A DNA stretch of 52,005 bases. Origin: Marisediminicola senii. Its GTDB lineage: Bacteria; Actinomycetota; Actinomycetes; Actinomycetales; Microbacteriaceae. The stretch covers positions 1 through 52,005 of the forward strand of contig NZ_JAALGE010000018.1 of the NCBI RefSeq assembly GCF_011057645.1, read 5' to 3'. Positions within the stretch are counted from its first letter, which is position 1; each line of letters opens with the position of its first letter. This document shows positions 35,521 through 48,028 of this stretch, piece after piece. The notes under the pieces were generated by a model. It had not been told where the DNA came from, searched no databases, and saw only the letters and a list, made by a program, of their open reading frames with translations. A program made the translations under genes and the position numbers.

Positions 35521-36276
35521 ATGGCCCAAGCACACGGTAGTGATTCGTTGGTCGTCATCGACCATGTCAACAAGCACTACGGTGAGCTCCACGTTCTGAA
35601 GGACATCACCACCACCGTCGCCAGGGGCGAGGTAGTCGTGGTCATCGGGCCCAGTGGCTCGGGCAAATCCACCCTCTGCCGCGCCATCAACCGGCTCGAG
35701 ACCATCGACGACGGCACCATCACCATCGACGGTGTACAGCTGCCCGAAGAGGGACCTGGCCTCGCGAAGCTGCGTGCCGATGTCGGCATGGTGTTCCAGT
35801 CGTTCAACCTCTTCGCGCACAAGACCGTGCTCGAGAACGTGACGCTCGGGCCGATCAAGGTACGCGGACTCAGCAAGAAAGACGCCGACGCGCGCGGCAT
35901 GAAGCTGCTCAACCGCGTCGGCGTCGGCAACCAGGCGCAGAAGATGCCGTCCCAACTCTCCGGCGGACAGCAGCAGCGCGTCGCCATTGCTCGCACCCTC
36001 GCGATGGAACCCAAGCTCATCCTGCTCGACGAGCCGACGTCGGCACTCGACCCCGAGATGATCAACGAGGTCCTCGACGTCATGGTCGACCTCGCGAAAG
36101 ACGGCATGACCATGCTCGTCGTCACCCACGAGATGGGCTTCGCCCGCAAGGCGGCGAACCGCGTGCTCTTCATGGCCGAGGGCTCCATCGTCGAAGAGGC
36201 GGCCCCTGAGCAGTTCTTCACCAACCCGCAGACACCGAGAGCGAAGGACTTCCTCTCGAAGATACTTACCCACTAA
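35521..36276 (+). CDS. gluA: Amino-acid ABC importer ATP-binding protein (GluA-like)
   Basis: 251 aa. The nucleotide-binding domain has Walker A GPSGSGKST, Q-loop VFQSFNLFAHKTVLENV, signature LSGGQQQR, Walker B LILLDEPTSALDPEM and switch His VVTHEMGFARKAANRV. This pattern is specific to polar-amino-acid importers. It heads a gene set in the same order as corynebacterial gluABCD. I use the ATG at 35521; a TTG at 35485 is less likely. Glutamate specificity is by synteny, not proven. Confidence 0.92.
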   Translation: MAQAHGSDSLVVIDHVNKHYGELHVLKDITTTVARGEVVVVIGPSGSGKSTLCRAINRLETIDDGTITIDGVQLPEEGPGLAKLRADVGMVFQSFNLFAHKTVLENVTLGPIKVRGLSKKDADARGMKLLNRVGVGNQAQKMPSQLSGGQQQRVAIARTLAMEPKLILLDEPTSALDPEMINEVLDVMVDLAKDGMTMLVVTHEMGFARKAANRVLFMAEGSIVEEAAPEQFFTNPQTPRAKDFLSKILTH

Positions 36277-36317
36277 CCGGTGGATAGGCACACAGCACAC
36301 AGCAAGAGGAGGAAACC

Positions 36318-37193
36318 ATGAGGCTCAAAAAAGGTCTGATGATTTCAGCGATGGCATCGGTGGCGGTGCTCGGATTGAGCGCCTGCAGCGACTCGGAGGC
36401 AGCAGCACCAGAACCCGAGGTGCAGGAAGAGGTCGAGTTCGAAGCCGGCACCACGATGGCGGAACTCAACGAAGCGGGAAGCATCACCATCGGCACCAAG
36501 TTCGACCAGCCGCTGTTCGGCCTCGTCGGACCCGACGGTGACCCGGTCGGCTTCGACGTCGAAATCGGCAAGCTCATCGCGGCCGAGCTCGGTATCCCGG
36601 CCGACGGCATCCAATGGCGCGAAGCCATCTCCGCCAACCGCGAGCCCTTCATCGAGAGCGGCGAGGTCGACCTCGTCATCGCGACCTACACCATCAACGA
36701 CGCCCGCAAGGAGGTCATCTCCTTCGCGGGTCCCTACTACACCGCAGGACAGGACCTCCTGGTGAGCGCCAACAACGAGGAAATCGAAGGACCGGAGTAC
36801 TTCACGGAGAACCCCGACGCCGTCGTCTGCACCGTCAGCGGATCCACCTCGGAGGCAAACATCTCGGAGTACACCAGCAACGTGATCACCGCCGCCGGGT
36901 ACTCCGACTGCCTCGAGCCGCTGCGTACCGGAGCGGCCGTCGCCGTCACCACCGACAACGTCATCCTGGCCGGCCTCGCCGACCAGAGCGACGGCGAATT
37001 CGTCGTGGTCGGCAACCCGTTCACCGAGGAGCCCTACGGCATCGGCCTCGCGAAGGACGACACCGAGTTCCGTAACTTCATCAACGACACCCTCGAGGCG
37101 TCGTACGAAGACGGCACATGGGCCGAGGCCTGGGAAGCGACCGCTGGCGTCGTTCTCGAGACACCGGAACCCCCGGCCGTCGACCGTTACTAG
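36318..37193 (+). CDS. gluB: Amino-acid ABC importer substrate-binding lipoprotein (GluB-like)
   Basis: 291 aa. The signal peptide ends in lipobox LSAC with lipidated Cys23. The mature protein has a short acidic linker and then the SBP_bac_3 fold (ITIGTKFDQPLFGLVGPDGDPVGFDVEIGKLIAAEL, VDLVIATYTINDARKEVISFAGPYY). It binds glutamate or a related polar amino acid outside the membrane. GAGGAGG precedes the start. A strong hairpin separates it from the permeases, which would favour a higher level of this binding protein. Confidence 0.93.
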   Translation: MRLKKGLMISAMASVAVLGLSACSDSEAAAPEPEVQEEVEFEAGTTMAELNEAGSITIGTKFDQPLFGLVGPDGDPVGFDVEIGKLIAAELGIPADGIQWREAISANREPFIESGEVDLVIATYTINDARKEVISFAGPYYTAGQDLLVSANNEEIEGPEYFTENPDAVVCTVSGSTSEANISEYTSNVITAAGYSDCLEPLRTGAAVAVTTDNVILAGLADQSDGEFVVVGNPFTEEPYGIGLAKDDTEFRNFINDTLEASYEDGTWAEAWEATAGVVLETPEPPAVDRY

Positions 37194-37204
37194 CAGCGAA
37201 TGAC

Positions 37205-37237
37205 CGTCGGCCCGCCCGCCTCGCGGGCGGGCCGACG
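37205..37237 (+). terminator. Strong hairpin between gluB and gluC
   Basis: A 15-bp perfect stem (37205-37219 with 37223-37237) around a CTC loop, 12 nt after the gluB stop, without a U-tract. It probably acts as a partial terminator or mRNA stabiliser that sets the binding protein to permease ratio. Confidence 0.75.
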
Positions 37238-37307
37238 CCATGACACAGCGCCACCCGGTACCGCCGGCCACCGACTATGCACGAACTAACGAAAGGGAGG
37301 GAGAGCC

Positions 37308-37955
37308 GTGGATGCCGTCATAGAGAACTTCCCCACCTTCCTGGCGGGGTTCGGGCAGACCCTGAGCCTCTTCGCGATCGCCGGACTCGGAGCGTTCGTG
37401 CTCGGTGTGATCGTCGCAACGCTGCGCATCTCCCCGATCGCGTCGTTCCGCACCATTGCCACCATCTATACCGAGGTAGTACGCAACACCCCGCTGACCC
37501 TCGTGCTGTTCGGATGCGCCTTCATCCTTCCCTACCTCGACGTGCGGCTCGACTTCTTCGTGCTCGCGGCCATCGGGCTCACCGTCTACACCTCTCCCTT
37601 CGTCGCTGAAGCAATCCGCTCCGGTGTCAACGGGGTTCCGATCGGGCAGGCCGAAGCCGCCCGCAGCATCGGCCTCACCTTCGGCCAGTCGCTGAGCACC
37701 GTTGTGATGCCACAAGCGATCCGGATGGTCATCCCGCCGCTCATCAACGTGTTCATCGCCTTGGTCAAGAACACCTCCGTCGCCGGCGCATTCTTCGTCG
37801 TCGAACTGTTCGCCGCCGCCCGCATCGTCATCAACGTGCGCGGTGACCAGGTCATCGCCATCCTCCTCGCGGTTGCCGCGTTCTACCTCGTCGTCACCAT
37901 TCCGCTCGGCCAGCTCGCGGCGGCCCTCGAAAAGAGAGTGGCGGTACTCCGATGA
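37308..37955 (+). CDS. gluC: Amino-acid ABC importer permease (GluC-like)
   Basis: 215 aa, GTG start with GGGAGGGAG upstream. Several membrane helices and the EAA coupling loop (GVNGVPIGQAEAARSIGLTFGQSLSTVVMPQAIRMVIPPLIN) define a HisMQ-type permease. TEVVRNTPLTLVLF is the conserved preceding stretch. It forms a heterodimer with the next gene product, whose start overlaps its stop (ATGA). Confidence 0.93.
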   Translation: MDAVIENFPTFLAGFGQTLSLFAIAGLGAFVLGVIVATLRISPIASFRTIATIYTEVVRNTPLTLVLFGCAFILPYLDVRLDFFVLAAIGLTVYTSPFVAEAIRSGVNGVPIGQAEAARSIGLTFGQSLSTVVMPQAIRMVIPPLINVFIALVKNTSVAGAFFVVELFAAARIVINVRGDQVIAILLAVAAFYLVVTIPLGQLAAALEKRVAVLR

Positions 37956-38869
37956 GCCAGTCCGTTCTCTACGACGCCCCCGGCCCCAAGGCCCGCCGTC
38001 GCTCCAGGATTATCTCGATCGTTGCCGGCGTCCTCGTGATCGCCGGACTCGCCTGGCTCATCATCACGCTCGGTGCCGAGCGCGTGACCGCGGGCGGCGT
38101 CACCCAGCCCGGCCTGTGGGACGCGAGCCGGTGGGACATCTTCCTCGACCTCGCGGTCTGGCGTGCGATCGGCCGCGGAGTGCTCGCCACCCTGCAGATG
38201 GCCGCTGTCGCCGCGGTGCTCGCGATCGTCATCGGCATTCTGTTCTCCTTCGGCCGCACCGCGAAGGCACGCTGGATCCGCATCCCCACCGCCGTCGTGC
38301 TCGAATTCTTCCGTGGCATGCCTGTGCTGCTGATGATGCTCTTCGTGCTGCTGGTGTTCTCCACCGGGTCATATTGGGCTGGCGTCGCCGGGCTCGCCGT
38401 CTACAACGGGGCGATCATCGGTGAGATCCTTCGCGCCGGTATCGTCGCCCTGCCCAAGGGGCAGCGCGAAGCGGGGCTCTCGATCGGCCTCACCCCGATC
38501 GCGACCCGCTTCCTCATCGAGTTCCCGCAGGCATTCCGCCAGATGCTGCCGATCATCATCGCGCAGCTCGTCGTCCTGCTCAAGGACACCGCACTGGCCT
38601 ACATCGTCGGCTACACCGAACTGCTGCGCCAGGTGGTCAACCGGCTCTCCAACTTCTACGGCAACGAATACTTCTTCTCGCTGTTCTTCGTCGTGCTCCT
38701 CATCTACCTGGCGATCAACCTCACCCTGTCGTGGATCGCACGGTTCGTCGCCCGCAAGACCGGATCGCACGCCGGGGCTGCAGCCGCCAAGGTGCCGGGC
38801 GTCGAAGGAACCCAGGCCATCACGATGCAGCGCCCCGCCGACACCGGACTGGATCAAACGCCCCGCTAA
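37952..38869 (+). CDS. gluD: Amino-acid ABC importer permease (GluD-like)
   Basis: 305 aa. A HisMQ-type permease with extra N- and C-terminal sequence. [20 protein letters not shown] and [40 protein letters not shown] contain the conserved pre-loop and EAA loop. A substrate-independent first helix ([19 protein letters not shown]) precedes the permease core. The C-terminal 40 residues are hydrophilic. pheS follows 11 nt downstream on its own promoter. Confidence 0.93.
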   Translation: MSQSVLYDAPGPKARRRSRIISIVAGVLVIAGLAWLIITLGAERVTAGGVTQPGLWDASRWDIFLDLAVWRAIGRGVLATLQMAAVAAVLAIVIGILFSFGRTAKARWIRIPTAVVLEFFRGMPVLLMMLFVLLVFSTGSYWAGVAGLAVYNGAIIGEILRAGIVALPKGQREAGLSIGLTPIATRFLIEFPQAFRQMLPIIIAQLVVLLKDTALAYIVGYTELLRQVVNRLSNFYGNEYFFSLFFVVLLIYLAINLTLSWIARFVARKTGSHAGAAAAKVPGVEGTQAITMQRPADTGLDQTPR

Positions 38870-38872
38870 ACT
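38867..38872 (+). promoter_or_regulatory. -10 element of pheST (near-leaderless)
   Basis: TAAACT, overlapping the gluD stop, ends 8 nt before the pheS GTG. No T-box or leader peptide precedes pheST. Confidence 0.45.
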
Positions 38873-38880
38873 CGTTGACT

Positions 38881-39921
38881 GTGCCAGAAACCCCAGCCAT
38901 CACCGAGACCAGCGTCGCAGGCGCCGTCGACGCCGCCCTGACCGCCATCGCGGCCGCCACCGACTCCGCCGAACTGAAGGTGGTGCGCGCGCGGCACACC
39001 GGTGAGAACTCCGCGCTGGCCGGCTTCAACGCGGCGATCAAGTCGCTGCCCGGTACCGAGAAAGCCGCCGCGGGCAAGCTCGTCGGCGCAGCGCGCGGGC
39101 GCCTCACCCAGGCGATTGCCGCCCGGGACGCGGAGCTCGTCGAGGCCGAAGAGTCCGCGCGGCTCGCTGCGGAGTCCGTGGATGTCACGGCCCTCGCTTC
39201 GCGCCAGGCCGCGGGGGCGCGGCATCCACTCTCACTGCTCATGGAGCAGATCGGCGACATCTTCACCGGCATGGGCTGGGAGGTCGCGGAGGGCCCGGAG
39301 CTCGAGAACGAGTGGTTCAACTTCGACTCGATGAACTTCGATGAAGACCACCCCGCGCGTGCCATGCAGGACACGTTCTTCGTCGACCCCGTCGAGTCGC
39401 ACCTCGTGCTGCGCACGCACACCAGCCCGGTGCAGACCCGCTCGATGCTCGACCGCACGCCGCCCATCTACGTCGTCGCGCCTGGCAAGACGTTCCGCAC
39501 CGACGAACTCGACGCCACCCACACGCCCGTGTTCCACCAGGTCGAGGGCCTAGCCGTCGACAAGGGCCTCACCATGGCGAACCTGCGCGGAACCCTCGAG
39601 CACTTCGCCCGCCTGGTCTTCGGAGAGGAAGCCAAGATCCGCCTGCGCCCCAACTACTTTCCGTTCACCGAGCCCAGCGCCGAGATGGACGTCTGGCAGC
39701 CCCACGCGAAGGGCGGCGCCCGCTGGGTGGAGTGGGGAGGCTGCGGCATGATCAACCCCAACGTGCTGCGTGCATCCGGCATCGACCCCGAGGAGTACCA
39801 GGGCTTCGCCTTCGGCATGGGCATCGAGCGCACCCTGCAGTTCCGCCACGACCTGAACGACATGCGCGACATGGTCGAAGGCGACGTGCGGTTCAGCCAG
39901 CAGTTCGGGATGGTCGTCTGA
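38881..39921 (+). CDS. pheS: Phenylalanine-tRNA ligase alpha subunit
   Basis: 346 aa, GTG start. An N-terminal tRNA-binding coiled coil (about 1-100) is followed by the class II catalytic core: [38 protein letters not shown], motif 2 ([16 protein letters not shown]) and motif 3 ([20 protein letters not shown]). Charges tRNA-Phe as an alpha2-beta2 enzyme. Its stop shares one base with the pheT start. Confidence 0.96.
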   Translation: MPETPAITETSVAGAVDAALTAIAAATDSAELKVVRARHTGENSALAGFNAAIKSLPGTEKAAAGKLVGAARGRLTQAIAARDAELVEAEESARLAAESVDVTALASRQAAGARHPLSLLMEQIGDIFTGMGWEVAEGPELENEWFNFDSMNFDEDHPARAMQDTFFVDPVESHLVLRTHTSPVQTRSMLDRTPPIYVVAPGKTFRTDELDATHTPVFHQVEGLAVDKGLTMANLRGTLEHFARLVFGEEAKIRLRPNYFPFTEPSAEMDVWQPHAKGGARWVEWGGCGMINPNVLRASGIDPEEYQGFAFGMGIERTLQFRHDLNDMRDMVEGDVRFSQQFGMVV

Positions 39922-42425
39922 TGCGCGTTCCCCTGAGCTGGCTGGGCGAATTCGTCGAGCTCGAAACCGGCACCACCCCCGACGCCGTGCATGCCGCCCT
40001 GGTCAAGGTCGGCCTCGAAGAGGAGGGCGTGCACGAGTTCGAGCTCAGCGGCCCGATCGTCGTCGGGCAGGTGCTCGAGTACGTCGACGAGCCGCAGAAG
40101 AACGGCAAGACCATCCGCTGGTGCCAGGTCGAGGTCGGAGAAGCCGAACCCCGCGGCATCGTCTGCGGCGCCCACAACTTCGCCGTCGGCGACAAGGTCG
40201 TGGTGTCGCTCCCCGGGGCGGTGCTGCCCGGCCCGTTCCCCATCGCCGCCCGCACCACCTACGGCCACGTCTCCGACGGCATGATCGCGTCGGCGCGCGA
40301 ACTCGGCCTCGGCGAGGAGCACGACGGCATCCTGGTGCTGTCGACGCTCGGGCTCGACCCGGCGCCCGGCACCGACGCCGTGTCGCTGTTGTCACTCGAC
40401 GACTCCGCCGTCGAGGTCAACGTCACGCCCGACCGCGGCTACGCGTTCTCCATTCGCGGAATCGCCCGGGAGTACAGCCACGCCACCGGCGCGGTGTTCC
40501 ACGACCCCGCGGCATCCGTCCCCCTCCTCGAACGGGCACTGGACGCCCCGGAGTTCCCGGTCGCCATCGACGACCGCGACCCCGTGCGCGGTCGCGTCGG
40601 CGCCACCGTATTCATCACCCGCGCCGTGCGCGGCATCGACCCCACCCGGCCGACCCCGCCGTGGATGATCGCGCGCCTCACCCTCGCGGGGGTCCGCTCC
40701 ATCTCGCTCACCGTCGACATCACCAACTACGTGATGCTCGAGCTCGGCCAGCCGCTGCACGCCTACGACCTCCAGGCCCTCGACGGCGGCATCACCGTGC
40801 GCCGGGCGAAGAAGGGCGAGAAGATCACGACGCTCGACGGTCGCGATCGCACCCTCGACGCGCAGGACCTGCTCATCACCGACGGGTCGGGCCCGATCGG
40901 GATCGCCGGCGTCATGGGCGGTGCCCGCACCGAGGTGACGGATGCCACCACCGACGTTCTCGTCGAGGCCGCGAACTTCGACCCGGTCTCCATCGCGCGC
41001 AGCGCCCGCCGGCACAAGCTGCCCAGCGAGGCGTCCCGCCGGTTCGAACGCGGCGTCGACCCCGCTGTCGCGGTCGCCGCGGCATCCCGTGCCGTGCAGT
41101 TGCTCGAGCAGCTCGCCGGGGGAGTCGCCGACGCGGTCGGATCCGACCACAGCACCCACCGGGCGCCCAGCGCGATCGAGCTGCCGACCGGCTACGTCGC
41201 CGCGCTCGTCGGCGTCGAGTACACCGCAGACGAGATCGAGCGCGCGCTCGCCGAGATCGGCGCGCGCATCGAGATGGTGGATGCCGGCCTGCTCGTCACC
41301 CCGCCGAGCTGGCGTCCCGACCTGACCGACAAGTCCACCCTCGCCGAGGAGGTGGCGCGCATCGACGGGTACCACCGCATCCCGTCGATCCTCCCCACCG
41401 CTCCTCCCGGGCGGGGACTCACGCGCGCCCAGCGCCTCCGCCGCAGCGTCTCCGCCCAGCTCGCGGCCGGGGGAGCGACCGAGGTGCTGTCGTACCCGTT
41501 CCTGTCGCAGCGCTCCAACGACCTGTTCGGCGCCGCCGCACCTGGGCCGGTCACGGCCATGCGCCTGGCGAACCCGCTCGACAGCGAGGCGCCGCTCCTG
41601 CGCACCTCGGTGCTGCCCGGGCTCATCGACATCGCCCGCCGCAACCTGTCGCGCGGCCTCACCGACCTCCGTCTCTACGAGGTCGGCACGGTGTTCCGCC
41701 CGGAAGCCGGCACGTCGTACGGCAGTGGTCCGCTGCCCGTGGGCAACGCGCGTCCGAGTGCCGAGGTACTCGCGGAGTTGAACGCCGGCATCCCGCCACA
41801 GCCGCGCCACGTCGGCGGGGTGATCCTCGGCAACGCGGTCGCCCGCCAGGTCGGGCAGCCCGCCGTCGCGGCATCCATCGCCGACGCCATCGCCGCCGCG
41901 CGCCAGGTCGGCGCGGCCGTCGCGGTGCAGGTCGACGTTCGACAGGGCTCGCACCAGGCCATGCACCCCGGGCGCACCGCCGAGCTGCTCGTGAACGGCA
42001 CCCCCGTCGGCTACGCCGGCGAACTGCTGCCATCGCTCGCGCACGACCTCGACCTGCCGCGCGTCGTTGCCGTCTGGGAGGTCGACCTCGACCGGGTCAT
42101 CGCGCTGGCACCGCTCGAGCCGTCGCCCTCGCCCATCGCCAGCTACCCCGCGGCGACCCAGGACCTCTCGCTGGTGGTCCCGGTCGATGTCGCCGCGGGA
42201 GAGGTGCTCGCAGCCGTGGTCGACGGATCGGGCGCCCTGCTCGAAGACGCCAGGCTCGTCGACGACTACCGCGGTGCCGGCCTGCCGGAGAACAGTAAGT
42301 CGCTGACATTCGCGTTGCGGTTCCGGGCACCCGATCGCACCCTGACAGCGGGGGAGGCGTCCGACTCGAAGCTGGCCGGCGCCGCCGTCGCCGCTGAGCG
42401 GTTCGGCGCGACCATCCGCGAATAA
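39921..42425 (+). CDS. pheT: Phenylalanine-tRNA ligase beta subunit
   Basis: 834 aa. [14 protein letters not shown] is the standard N-terminus. A tRNA-binding OB fold lies at about 40-155 (GPIVVGQVLEYVDEPQ), then the B3/B4 editing domain, B5, the catalytic-like core, and a C-terminal FDX-ACB anticodon-binding domain (SYPAATQDLSLVVPVDVAAGEVL to GEASDSKLAGAAVAAERFGATIRE). I chose ATG 39921, overlapping the pheS stop. A 7-bp inverted repeat (42460-42466 with 42484-42490) lies shortly after. Confidence 0.96.
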   Translation: MRVPLSWLGEFVELETGTTPDAVHAALVKVGLEEEGVHEFELSGPIVVGQVLEYVDEPQKNGKTIRWCQVEVGEAEPRGIVCGAHNFAVGDKVVVSLPGAVLPGPFPIAARTTYGHVSDGMIASARELGLGEEHDGILVLSTLGLDPAPGTDAVSLLSLDDSAVEVNVTPDRGYAFSIRGIAREYSHATGAVFHDPAASVPLLERALDAPEFPVAIDDRDPVRGRVGATVFITRAVRGIDPTRPTPPWMIARLTLAGVRSISLTVDITNYVMLELGQPLHAYDLQALDGGITVRRAKKGEKITTLDGRDRTLDAQDLLITDGSGPIGIAGVMGGARTEVTDATTDVLVEAANFDPVSIARSARRHKLPSEASRRFERGVDPAVAVAAASRAVQLLEQLAGGVADAVGSDHSTHRAPSAIELPTGYVAALVGVEYTADEIERALAEIGARIEMVDAGLLVTPPSWRPDLTDKSTLAEEVARIDGYHRIPSILPTAPPGRGLTRAQRLRRSVSAQLAAGGATEVLSYPFLSQRSNDLFGAAAPGPVTAMRLANPLDSEAPLLRTSVLPGLIDIARRNLSRGLTDLRLYEVGTVFRPEAGTSYGSGPLPVGNARPSAEVLAELNAGIPPQPRHVGGVILGNAVARQVGQPAVAASIADAIAAARQVGAAVAVQVDVRQGSHQAMHPGRTAELLVNGTPVGYAGELLPSLAHDLDLPRVVAVWEVDLDRVIALAPLEPSPSPIASYPAATQDLSLVVPVDVAAGEVLAAVVDGSGALLEDARLVDDYRGAGLPENSKSLTFALRFRAPDRTLTAGEASDSKLAGAAVAAERFGATIRE

Positions 42426-42492
42426 CGGATATGCACGAAAAACAGAGATGAAATGGGTGGATGCCCGGCGCGACGCCCCACAAGGGCATCGA

Positions 42493-42522
42493 TTCGGCAT
42501 CCGCCCGATCACGCGCTACCCT
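42493..42522 (+). promoter_or_regulatory. Promoter of the arg operon leader (leaderless ORF)
   Basis: TTCGGC (42493-42498), 18 nt, TACCCT (42517-42522). The -10 ends 6 nt before the GTG at 42529, the spacing seen for leaderless genes throughout the window. Confidence 0.5.
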
Positions 42523-42528
42523 CATATC

Positions 42529-42630
42529 GTGGTCGACAACAACCGGTTCCCGCTGAGCTTCGTTCAGCAGAGCCCTGCCCTGCGACGTCGCATCGTCGGC
42601 GAGCGATTCCGGGCGCCACTCTTCCGCTGA
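42529..42630 (+). CDS. Candidate Arg-rich leader peptide of the arginine operon
   Basis: 33 aa from GTG 42529, encoding VVDNNRFPLSFVQQSPAL, then a run of three Arg (codons 19-21, CGA CGT CGC), and ending in four further Arg among twelve residues; seven Arg in total. It ends 65 nt before argC. A promoter -10 lies at leaderless distance. RNA stems overlap its second half (see the attenuator entry). I do not recognise it as a known protein; a role as a translation-sensing leader peptide is inferred from composition, position and structure. It could also be a chance ORF. Confidence 0.5.
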   Translation: MVDNNRFPLSFVQQSPALRRRIVGERFRAPLFR

Positions 42631-42678
42631 GCGCAGGCTCGCCATGGAGTGTCGCCGGATCCTTTCCTCGTCCACTCC
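42598..42678 (+). promoter_or_regulatory. Candidate arginine attenuator, competing RNA stems
   Basis: Stem A pairs GGCGAGC (42598-42604) with GCTCGCC (42637-42643). Stem B pairs GGCGCCACTC (42612-42621) with GAGTGTCGCC (42647-42656), nine of ten bases. Stem C pairs GGAGTG (42646-42651) with CACTCC (42673-42678). A and C can coexist; B excludes both. A ribosome stalled at the Arg codons (42583-42591) would cover the left arm of A and favour B. Stem C is weak and lacks a U-tract, so the off-state mechanism is unclear. Confidence 0.45.
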
Positions 42679-42695
42679 TCTCCGAAGGTTGAGCA

Positions 42696-43742
42696 ATGTC
42701 CCTCACAGTCGCCGTCGCAGGCGCAAGCGGGTACGCCGGTGGTGAGCTGCTGAGGCTCCTCGCAGCGCACCCCGAATTCGAGGTCACCACGGTGACCGCC
42801 CACAGCAACGCCGGTCAGAAGCTCGGCACCGTACAGCCCCACCTCCGGTCGATGGCCGACCTCACCCTGGTCGAGACCACGCCCGAGACCCTCGCCGGCC
42901 ACGACATCGTGTTCCTCGCCCTGCCGCACGGCGCGTCCGGCCCGGTCACCGCCGGCCTCGGCGACGACGCCCTCGTGGTCGACTGCGGAGCCGACCACCG
43001 GCTCGAGGACGAAGCCGACTGGGCCGCCTACTACGGGGGCGACTACGCCGGCGCGTGGACCTACGGCCTGCCGGAGCTCGTGCTCGACGGCGGTTCCACC
43101 CAGCGCGACAAGCTCGTCGGGGCTCGCCGCATCGCGGTTCCCGGCTGCAACGCGACCGCGGTCACGCTCGCGCTCGCCCCCGGGATCCGCGCGGGAGTGA
43201 TCGATGCCGACGACATCGTGGCCGTGCTCGCGGTCGGAACCTCCGGCGCGGGAAAGAGCCTGCGCGCCGACCTCCTCTACAGCGAGCAGACCGGCTCCGC
43301 CGTGCCGTACGCGGTCGGCGGCAGCCACCGGCACAACCCCGAGATCCGCCAGAACCTCGGCGCCGCGGGAGGAACCGACGTCACCATGTCGTTCACCCCG
43401 GTGCTCGTTCCCATGTCGCGGGGCATCCTCGCCACCGCGACGGCGAAGCTCGCCGGCGGCATCCGGCCCGCGGACGTCAGATCGGCTTGGGAGCTGGCCT
43501 ACGCCAACGAACCCTTCGTGCACCTGCTCCCCGAGGGGACCTCCCCGCGCTCTGGCGACACCACGGGCGCCAACACGGCCCTGATCGGCGTGGCAGTCGA
43601 CGAGGCATCCGGCCGGGTCGTCACCGTCACCGCGATTGACAACCTCGTCAAGGGCACCGCCGGCGCCGCCATCCAGTCGGCCAACATCGCCCTCGGCCTC
43701 CCCGAGGCCATGGGCCTCCCCGTCGACGGAGTCGCACCATGA
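42696..43742 (+). CDS. argC: N-acetyl-gamma-glutamyl-phosphate reductase ArgC
   Basis: 348 aa. An NADPH-dependent reductase of N-acetylglutamyl phosphate. The N-terminal Rossmann loop is [16 protein letters not shown]; the catalytic Cys is C151 in [17 protein letters not shown] carries the conserved His. CGAAGG lies 8 nt before the ATG. Its end overlaps argJ (ATGA). First structural gene of the arg operon. Confidence 0.96.
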   Translation: MSLTVAVAGASGYAGGELLRLLAAHPEFEVTTVTAHSNAGQKLGTVQPHLRSMADLTLVETTPETLAGHDIVFLALPHGASGPVTAGLGDDALVVDCGADHRLEDEADWAAYYGGDYAGAWTYGLPELVLDGGSTQRDKLVGARRIAVPGCNATAVTLALAPGIRAGVIDADDIVAVLAVGTSGAGKSLRADLLYSEQTGSAVPYAVGGSHRHNPEIRQNLGAAGGTDVTMSFTPVLVPMSRGILATATAKLAGGIRPADVRSAWELAYANEPFVHLLPEGTSPRSGDTTGANTALIGVAVDEASGRVVTVTAIDNLVKGTAGAAIQSANIALGLPEAMGLPVDGVAP

Positions 43743-44883
43743 GCGTCACGCAGCCGCGGGGTTTCACCGCCGCCGGGCTCGAGATCGGCCTCAAGGCCAG
43801 CGGCGGCAAGGACCTCGCCATCGTGCAGAACCTCGGCCCGCGCGACTCCGCGGCCGTGGTGTTCACCTCCAACCGCGCCAAGGCCAACCCGATCATCTGG
43901 TCGCAGCAGGTGATCGCCGACGGTCGCGTCTCCGCGATCGTGCTCAACTCCGGCGGCGCGAACTGTTACACCGGTTCGCAGGGATTCCAGGTCACGCACG
44001 CCACCGCCGAAGCAGTCGCCACGAAGCTCGATGTCTCCGCCGGCGACGTGCTCGTCTGCTCGACCGGCCTCATCGGTGACCAGCTGCCCGTCGACACCCT
44101 CCTCAGGGGTGTGGATGCCGCCCGCCTCAGCGACGACGGGGGAGCCGATGCCGCCCTCGCCATCATGACCACCGACAGCCGCCCCAAGACCGGTGTCGTG
44201 CAGCGCGACGGCTGGTCGCTCGGCGGTATGGCCAAGGGGGCAGGCATGCTCGCACCGGGGCTCGCCACGATGCTCGTCGTCATCACCACCGATGCCGACC
44301 TGTCGTCCGCCGACCTCGACAGCGCGCTTCGCGCTGCCACCCGGGTCAGCTTCGACCGGCTCGACTCCGACGGCTGCATGTCGACCAACGACCAGGTGTC
44401 CCTTCTCGCCAGCGGCGCGTCCGGCATCACCCCCGACACGGCCGAGTTCGCTGACGCCGTCACCGAGCTGTGCCTCGACCTCGCCCAGCAGCTGCAGGGT
44501 GACGCCGAGGGATCCAGCCACGACATCTCCATCGAGACCATCAACGCCGCCGCCGAAAGCGACGCGGTCGAGGTCGGTCGCTCGGTCGCCCGCAACAACC
44601 TGTTCAAGGCGGCGATGTTCGGCAACGACCCGAACTGGGGCCGCGTGCTCGCCGCGATCGGCACCACCGGCGCGGAGTTCGACCCGTATGACGTCGACGT
44701 GTCGATGAACGGCGTCATGGTCTGCCGGTCGGGCGAGCCAGGCGAATCGAGGGACGCCGTCGACCTCACGCCGCGCGCCGTGCACGTGCTCATCGACCTC
44801 AAGGTCGGCTCGGCCACCGCGACCATCCGCACCAACGACCTCACGCACGACTACGTGCACGAGAACAGCGCGTACTCCAGCTG

Positions 44884-44884
<1 letters not shown>
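43739..44884 (+). CDS. argJ: Bifunctional glutamate N-acetyltransferase / amino-acid acetyltransferase ArgJ
   Basis: 381 aa. Recycles the acetyl group from N-acetylornithine to glutamate. The autocleavage site is in [16 protein letters not shown], with nucleophile Thr177 after Ala176; [14 protein letters not shown] is the conserved C-terminal block. Having ArgJ and no argE here indicates the cyclic pathway. Whether it is also an acetyl-CoA-dependent synthase cannot be read. Its stop overlaps the argB ATG by one base. Confidence 0.95.
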
Positions 44885-47953
<3,069 letters not shown>

Positions 47954-48022
47954 CCGTCGCACTGGCGGAAGCACTGGCCGAAGCAATGACCCCCGCACGA
48001 ATCCGCGCCCCCCGGCGCACCA

Positions 48023-48028
48023 TACACT
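48023..48028 (+). promoter_or_regulatory. Putative -10 upstream of argG
   Basis: TACACT is followed by a leader of about 22 nt with AAGGAG before the argG ATG. No -35 is convincing. It may give argGH a promoter of their own. Confidence 0.35.

Noticed and set aside
42429-42436. ARG-box-like half-site ATATGCAC between pheT and the arg leader
   Set aside because: Only one half is present and it lies about 90 nt upstream of the predicted transcript start; insufficient as an ArgR operator.
42460-42490. Hairpin after pheT as a terminator
   Set aside because: The stem is 7 bp with a 17-nt loop and no T-tract; too weak to call a terminator.
42448-42528. Longer version of the arg leader ORF starting at ATG 42448
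   Set aside because: It would begin upstream of the predicted promoter and has no ribosome site; GTG 42529 matches the leaderless spacing.
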